64,000 nucleotides of DNA, from the IMG/VR virus record IMGVR_UViG_3300034355_001150, positions 1-64,000 of that record; one strand, given 5' to 3'. Shown here one piece after another: positions 59,826 through 64,000 of this stretch (positions are counted from its first letter, which is position 1; each line of letters begins with the position of its first letter). The position numbers and the translations under genes are program-made. The stretch comes from a virus. A model generated the notes under the pieces. The model searched no databases. It had not been told where the DNA came from and saw nothing but the letters and a program-made list of their open reading frames with translations.

Positions 59826-60617
59826 ATGACAACAATTTTGTGCGATATCGTTTCGGATTTACACATCACACACGCAGATGATTTTAACTGGGAAGGCCAG
59901 CCTACCAGTCCATTTTGTATCGTTGCCGGTGATGTAGCCAGAGATAGGACTATTCTTAAATCTGTTTTAACTCATTTGGGTCAATGCTATCAGCAAGTGT
60001 TTTACATTGATGGCAACGATGAACATCGTGATTATCTTGAGGATTTGGATGCAAGCTACGATCATTTAGGTGATATGCTTGCTGGAATCAATAACGTAGT
60101 TTATCTACGTGACGAGATTGTTGTTCTCAACGGAGCAGCTATTATTGCAGCCAATGGATGGTGGACATATGATTTTGATCCTATGATTAGTGTTGATTCC
60201 GCTCTTCAAGGCTATTGTGATTATACCGGCATTTCCAGAGAAGCTGCCCTCAAAATAGTAGAGAAGGCTTATGAAGATTCCTGTTACTTAGTAAACAGTG
60301 TTCAAAAGATTCAGAGACATCCCGATATCAAGGTGGCTACGATCATTAGCCATACATTGCCGTGTACAACACTTATAAATCATGATATTTCGTTAGTGGG
60401 AGAGCCAAGATTTAATTGCATGGGCAATCAACACATGAATCAAGTGTTTCAAGCTGATTTAGAATCTAAAATAAAAGTGTGGGGAATGGGACATTATCAT
60501 TATTGTATTGATCGTGAATTGAATGGCGTAAGATATATGAGTAATGTTAGGGGACGTGCTAATACACCATGGTATCAACACGCCTTTTACCCTAAACGAA
60601 TTACGTTTGATAATTAA
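59826..60617 (+). CDS. Calcineurin-like metallophosphoesterase
   Basis: A 263-residue protein with the metallophosphoesterase signature in order: DIVSDLH (7-13), GDVARDR (35-41), GNDEHRD (63-69), SHTLP (about 181-185) and GHYHY near the C-terminus. These residues bind two metal ions. Substrates in the family range from cyclic nucleotides to protein phosphate and nucleotide adducts; the substrate here is unknown. Similar genes occur in T4-like cyanophages. It is the only rightward gene in the 51905-64000 part and overlaps the end of clpS by 4 bp convergently. No clear ribosome-binding site precedes the ATG. Confidence 0.82.
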   Translation: MTTILCDIVSDLHITHADDFNWEGQPTSPFCIVAGDVARDRTILKSVLTHLGQCYQQVFYIDGNDEHRDYLEDLDASYDHLGDMLAGINNVVYLRDEIVVLNGAAIIAANGWWTYDFDPMISVDSALQGYCDYTGISREAALKIVEKAYEDSCYLVNSVQKIQRHPDIKVATIISHTLPCTTLINHDISLVGEPRFNCMGNQHMNQVFQADLESKIKVWGMGHYHYCIDRELNGVRYMSNVRGRANTPWYQHAFYPKRITFDN

Positions 60618-60919
60618 GCATCAGGCTCAATTTTCACTTGCAGCGGATAGTTTTGCGTTCTTGCAGCTAAAGTAACTTCAATACCGCGTTGTTCCGCTAT
60701 TTCAAATGGTAATACAGCAACAACAGCCGAACCTTTTTCGTGTATATCTTGTGTGATATAAATCGCGGTTTCAGCAGTATAATTGAAGTAATCAATAAGT
60801 GTTTCAATAACGAATTCAACCGTGGTCGTATTATCGTTAATATATACCACTCTGAACAACGGCGGTTCTTTAATTGCTACTTCTGGCCTAACAAGTACCG
60901 CTGGATCTGCATTTCCCAT
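60614..60919 (-). CDS. clpS: Clp adaptor ClpS (N-degron recognin)
   Basis: A 101-residue protein of the ClpS fold: PLFRVVYINDNTTTVEFV aligns to the E. coli segment MYKVILVNDDYTPMEFV, followed by HEKG (cf. HYQG), PFEIAEQ and YPLQVKIE. Asn28, Asp29 and His60 match the residues that grip the N-degron amino group. The gatekeeper position, Met40 in E. coli, is Val34 here. ClpS delivers proteins with N-terminal Leu/Phe/Tyr/Trp to ClpAP and blocks other ClpA substrates. A late promoter lies at 60944-60951. With the phage ClpP and no visible ClpA, it most likely acts on host ClpA. Confidence 0.88.
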   Translation of the reverse strand: MGNADPAVLVRPEVAIKEPPLFRVVYINDNTTTVEFVIETLIDYFNYTAETAIYITQDIHEKGSAVVAVLPFEIAEQRGIEVTLAARTQNYPLQVKIEPDA

Positions 60920-60943
60920 ATAATTATTCCCTTTGTAAAAATG

Positions 60944-60951
60944 TATTTATC
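60944..60951 (-). promoter_or_regulatory. T4-type late promoter for clpS
   Basis: Minus-strand TAGATAAATACATT overlaps the last codon region of hsp20 and lies 25 bp before the ATG at 60919. Confidence 0.65.
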
Positions 60952-61397
60952 TACGAAGCATATGTAATAGGAATACTTTTTGGCTTTTCAATCTCCGGAA
61001 TAAGTCGCTGAACCCTAACATTCAGAATTCCGTCCTTTACATTAGCATCCAATACTTCTACATTATCGGCCAATGTCCATGTCCGAATAAATTTTCTTGC
61101 CGAGATACCATGATGAACATAGTTTACCTCGGTTGTATCTTCATTAAATGCTTTTTCACCTGAAATAACCAGTAGACCGTTTTCAATCTTTACTTCAAGT
61201 TCGCTGATATTAAAGCCAGCAACTGCTACTTGTACCTCAGTTTCGGTTTCACTTAGCTTAATAATATTATAAGGCGGATAGTTACCGTGTTGACCATTTT
61301 GATTTTCAATTGAATCCAAAATGCGTGTAATAATCCTATCAGCACCAAGAGCATGCCGATGAGCATTGGTAAAATCGGTTGATGTTAATCTAGACAT
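60951..61397 (-). CDS. hsp20: Small heat-shock protein (IbpA/Hsp20 family)
   Basis: A 148-residue protein with an alpha-crystallin domain (about 40-135). YPPYNIIKLSETETEVQVAV, AGFNISELEVKIENGLLVIS, GISARKFIRTWTLADNVEV and DGILNVRVQRLIPE follow the IbpA/T4-like-phage Hsp20 pattern, and IPITYAS ends the protein where IbpA carries its I-x-I motif. It holds unfolded proteins in a refoldable state, possibly for capsid or giant-fibre assembly. AGGAG precedes the ATG. It lies between clpS and groEL on the same strand. Confidence 0.9.
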   Translation of the reverse strand: MSRLTSTDFTNAHRHALGADRIITRILDSIENQNGQHGNYPPYNIIKLSETETEVQVAVAGFNISELEVKIENGLLVISGEKAFNEDTTEVNYVHHGISARKFIRTWTLADNVEVLDANVKDGILNVRVQRLIPEIEKPKSIPITYAS

Positions 61398-61512
61398 TTG
61401 TTTTTTCTCCTAAGTTAGCGAGTATTTTACTTCCCTTTACGGCAAAGTTAAGTGGGAGAAGTATATTTTAATCGCCCCTCTCCCGTTTGGCGACTCCCAT
61501 CCCGATGGGATA
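61398..61512 (-). terminator. Hairpin-rich gap after groEL
   Basis: CCCATC/GATGGG (about 61496-61509) lies immediately after the groEL stop and GGGAGA/TCTCCC pair across the AT-rich stretch further on. A weak -10 (TAAAAT) and -35 (TTAACT) precede the hsp20 start, so hsp20 may have its own promoter. There is no T-run, so termination strength is uncertain. Confidence 0.45.
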
Positions 61513-63144
<1,632 letters not shown>

Positions 63145-63450
63145 TTAGTTTTCTCCTCTAATAATTGCAACCACTTCGTCTTCGCGAAGAATATGATAAT
63201 TTTTACTCTCTACTGTAACCGTTTGGCCAGCGTGTTTGCTAAACAGAACACGATCACCAACACTAATGACCAACGGAACAATAGTACCATCTTCGGCGAT
63301 ACGACCAGAACCGACACCCAATACTACCGCTTGAGTGGGTTTTTCGTTTGCGGAATCTGGAATAACCAATCCAAATTCAGTCACGGTTTCATTTTCAATA
63401 AGCTCAACTACGATTCTATCGCGAATTGGCTGAACAGGACATGTACTCAT
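63145..63450 (-). CDS. groES: 10-kDa co-chaperonin GroES
   Basis: A 101-residue canonical Gro[14 protein letters not shown] (8-19), mobile loop around [18 protein letters not shown] (21-38), [27 protein letters not shown], and [10 protein letters not shown] at the end. The mobile-loop hydrophobic triad (GLVIP) matches the GroES GxIVLxG region. It forms the groES-groEL operon in bacterial order. It is clearly distinct from the gp31-like co-chaperonin at 3121-3504. A 30-bp palindrome lies 37 bp upstream. Confidence 0.95.
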   Translation of the reverse strand: MSTCPVQPIRDRIVVELIENETVTEFGLVIPDSANEKPTQAVVLGVGSGRIAEDGTIVPLVISVGDRVLFSKHAGQTVTVESKNYHILREDEVVAIIRGEN

Positions 63451-63486
63451 TTATTTCTCCATTAAATTTTAGGCAAGTTTGTCTTT

Positions 63487-63516
63487 GAATCGCTTGAATA
63501 GATATTCAAGCGATTC
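63487..63516 (-). promoter_or_regulatory. 30-bp palindrome in the groES leader
   Basis: GAATCGCTTGAATA (63487-63500) and its exact complement TATTCAAGCGATTC (63503-63516) are separated by two bases, 37 bp upstream of the groES ATG. It could be an operator with the role that CIRCE has in bacterial groESL, or an RNA hairpin. The sequence is not the CIRCE consensus. Confidence 0.65.
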
Positions 63517-63531
63517 ATTTGGGTGAGTTTA

Positions 63532-63747
63532 CTATCGGGAATGTTGCATCGCCCTTAATAGGCGATTTTTCTTTCTACTTTGATTTATTCCCTGTCGCAT
63601 ACAAGGGGTGAGTAGCCTCATAAAGCTACTCAATAGTGGCCCTGATCTTTTCAGGATTTTTTGAATTCTTTGTTGTTTCCAACGACAATATGGTCTTCTG
63701 AATATGACCATGACTTTTCTTGGACATGGTGTCTTTTTTCTTTTCAT
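63532..63747 (-). CDS. Doubtful small ORF upstream of groES
   Basis: A 71-codon ORF with a good AAGGAG site seven bases before the ATG at 63747. The protein is unusually rich in Arg/Lys/Cys, with no family. A second frame gives a 33-residue peptide (MSKKSHGHIQKTILSLETTK...) from 63728, also plausible. The DNA holds several hairpins (GAGTAGC/GCTACTC 63610-63631; ATCGCC/GGCGAT 63548-63566; CCTGA/TCAGG near 63639-63655), so part of this stretch may be a structured groESL leader. Coding status is unresolved. Confidence 0.35.
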   Translation of the reverse strand: MKRKKTPCPRKVMVIFRRPYCRWKQQRIQKILKRSGPLLSSFMRLLTPCMRQGINQSRKKNRLLRAMQHSR

Positions 63748-63868
63748 TATGTTTCTCCTTAAATCAAGCGAGTATTACTTATGAACCCATATAGGCATTC
63801 ATATATTCACTATCATTAGACTAATAATAGCGTCTGAAGTTCAATAATTCAAGTACAAAGTTGAAATT

Positions 63869-64000
63869 CTAAACTTCAGAAAAATGTTTCTCAATGAAAT
63901 CAGCTTCTTCCCAGGGATAGTGTTGAATCAATCCTTCTACTAGCAAATGATGCTGTTCTTTCAACGTATGAGTTGGGTTTAGTCCCTTCCAAACCTTTGC
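63869..64000 (-). CDS. C-terminal end of a gene entering from the right edge
   Basis: An open frame of 43 codons ends at a TAG (63869-63871). The visible peptide includes GLNPTHTLKEQHHLLVEGLI and YPWEEADFIEKHF; it is balanced in composition, looks like real coding sequence and is cut by the window edge. No family can be assigned. The 120 bp between it and the ORF at 63747 hold no recognisable gene; a weak promoter-like TAATACTCGC block is present near 63770. Confidence 0.55.
   Translation of the reverse strand, partial: AKVWKGLNPTHTLKEQHHLLVEGLIQHYPWEEADFIEKHFSEV

Overview
The window is DNA of a large T4-type tailed phage (contractile-tail lineage) of a Gram-negative host, about 40 % GC, probably from an aquatic sample. 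The evidence is a T4 gp44-type clamp loader, T4-style late promoters ([G/T]ATAAATA) before most structural genes, strong sigma70-type promoters before small accessory genes, giant cyanophage/pelagiphage-like tail-fibre genes, and the phage-borne set ClpP, ClpS, Hsp20, GroES and GroEL. RlpA and a lipoprotein point to a host with an outer membrane. No tRNA gene, CRISPR array or integrase was seen.

Layout. 1-1893: an amplified, partly chimeric adenine methyltransferase locus; the left edge of the window is an exact 127-bp repeat of 1767-1893 and looks like an assembly-graph edge. 1810-5623: leftward genes for the clamp loader, a GroES/gp31-like co-chaperonin, a DnaE-like fragment and small conserved phage proteins. 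5650-10717: two large virion proteins. 10767-10985: a translation initiation factor IF-1 gene that starts with ATT. 11171-12062: a TnpB element remnant at the 3' end of rlpA. 12545-14703: a structured rlpA leader and small genes, including an Hc1 histone-like protein. 14803-51862: a rightward adhesin/tail-fibre locus of about 37 kb, with ORFs of up to 2832 residues built from shared modules (GDGS-L-NI repeats, YadA-head-like SVAIG repeats, asparagine-rich heptads, C1q-like and LamG-like ends), interrupted by an acidic protein and a leftward GIY-YIG gene with eight 32-residue repeats. 51905-55779: small genes, a DUF4116-repeat protein and a membrane/winged-helix protein. 55861-56665: a non-coding, highly structured stretch. 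56687-63450: a proteostasis block (ClpP, ClpS, Hsp20, GroEL, GroES) mixed with small genes and a metallophosphoesterase.

Two expression classes can be read from the sequence: near-consensus TTGACA/TATAAT promoters, all leftward and before small or replication genes, and T4-type late promoters before structural genes but also before IF-1, the rlpA leader and clpS. The phage appears to carry its own tools for translation initiation, folding and regulated proteolysis. The most unusual items are the IF-1 gene with an AUU start, the roughly 650-nt structured non-coding region, the ClpS with an altered gatekeeper residue, the two co-chaperonins and the repeat-shuffled fibre and methyltransferase loci.
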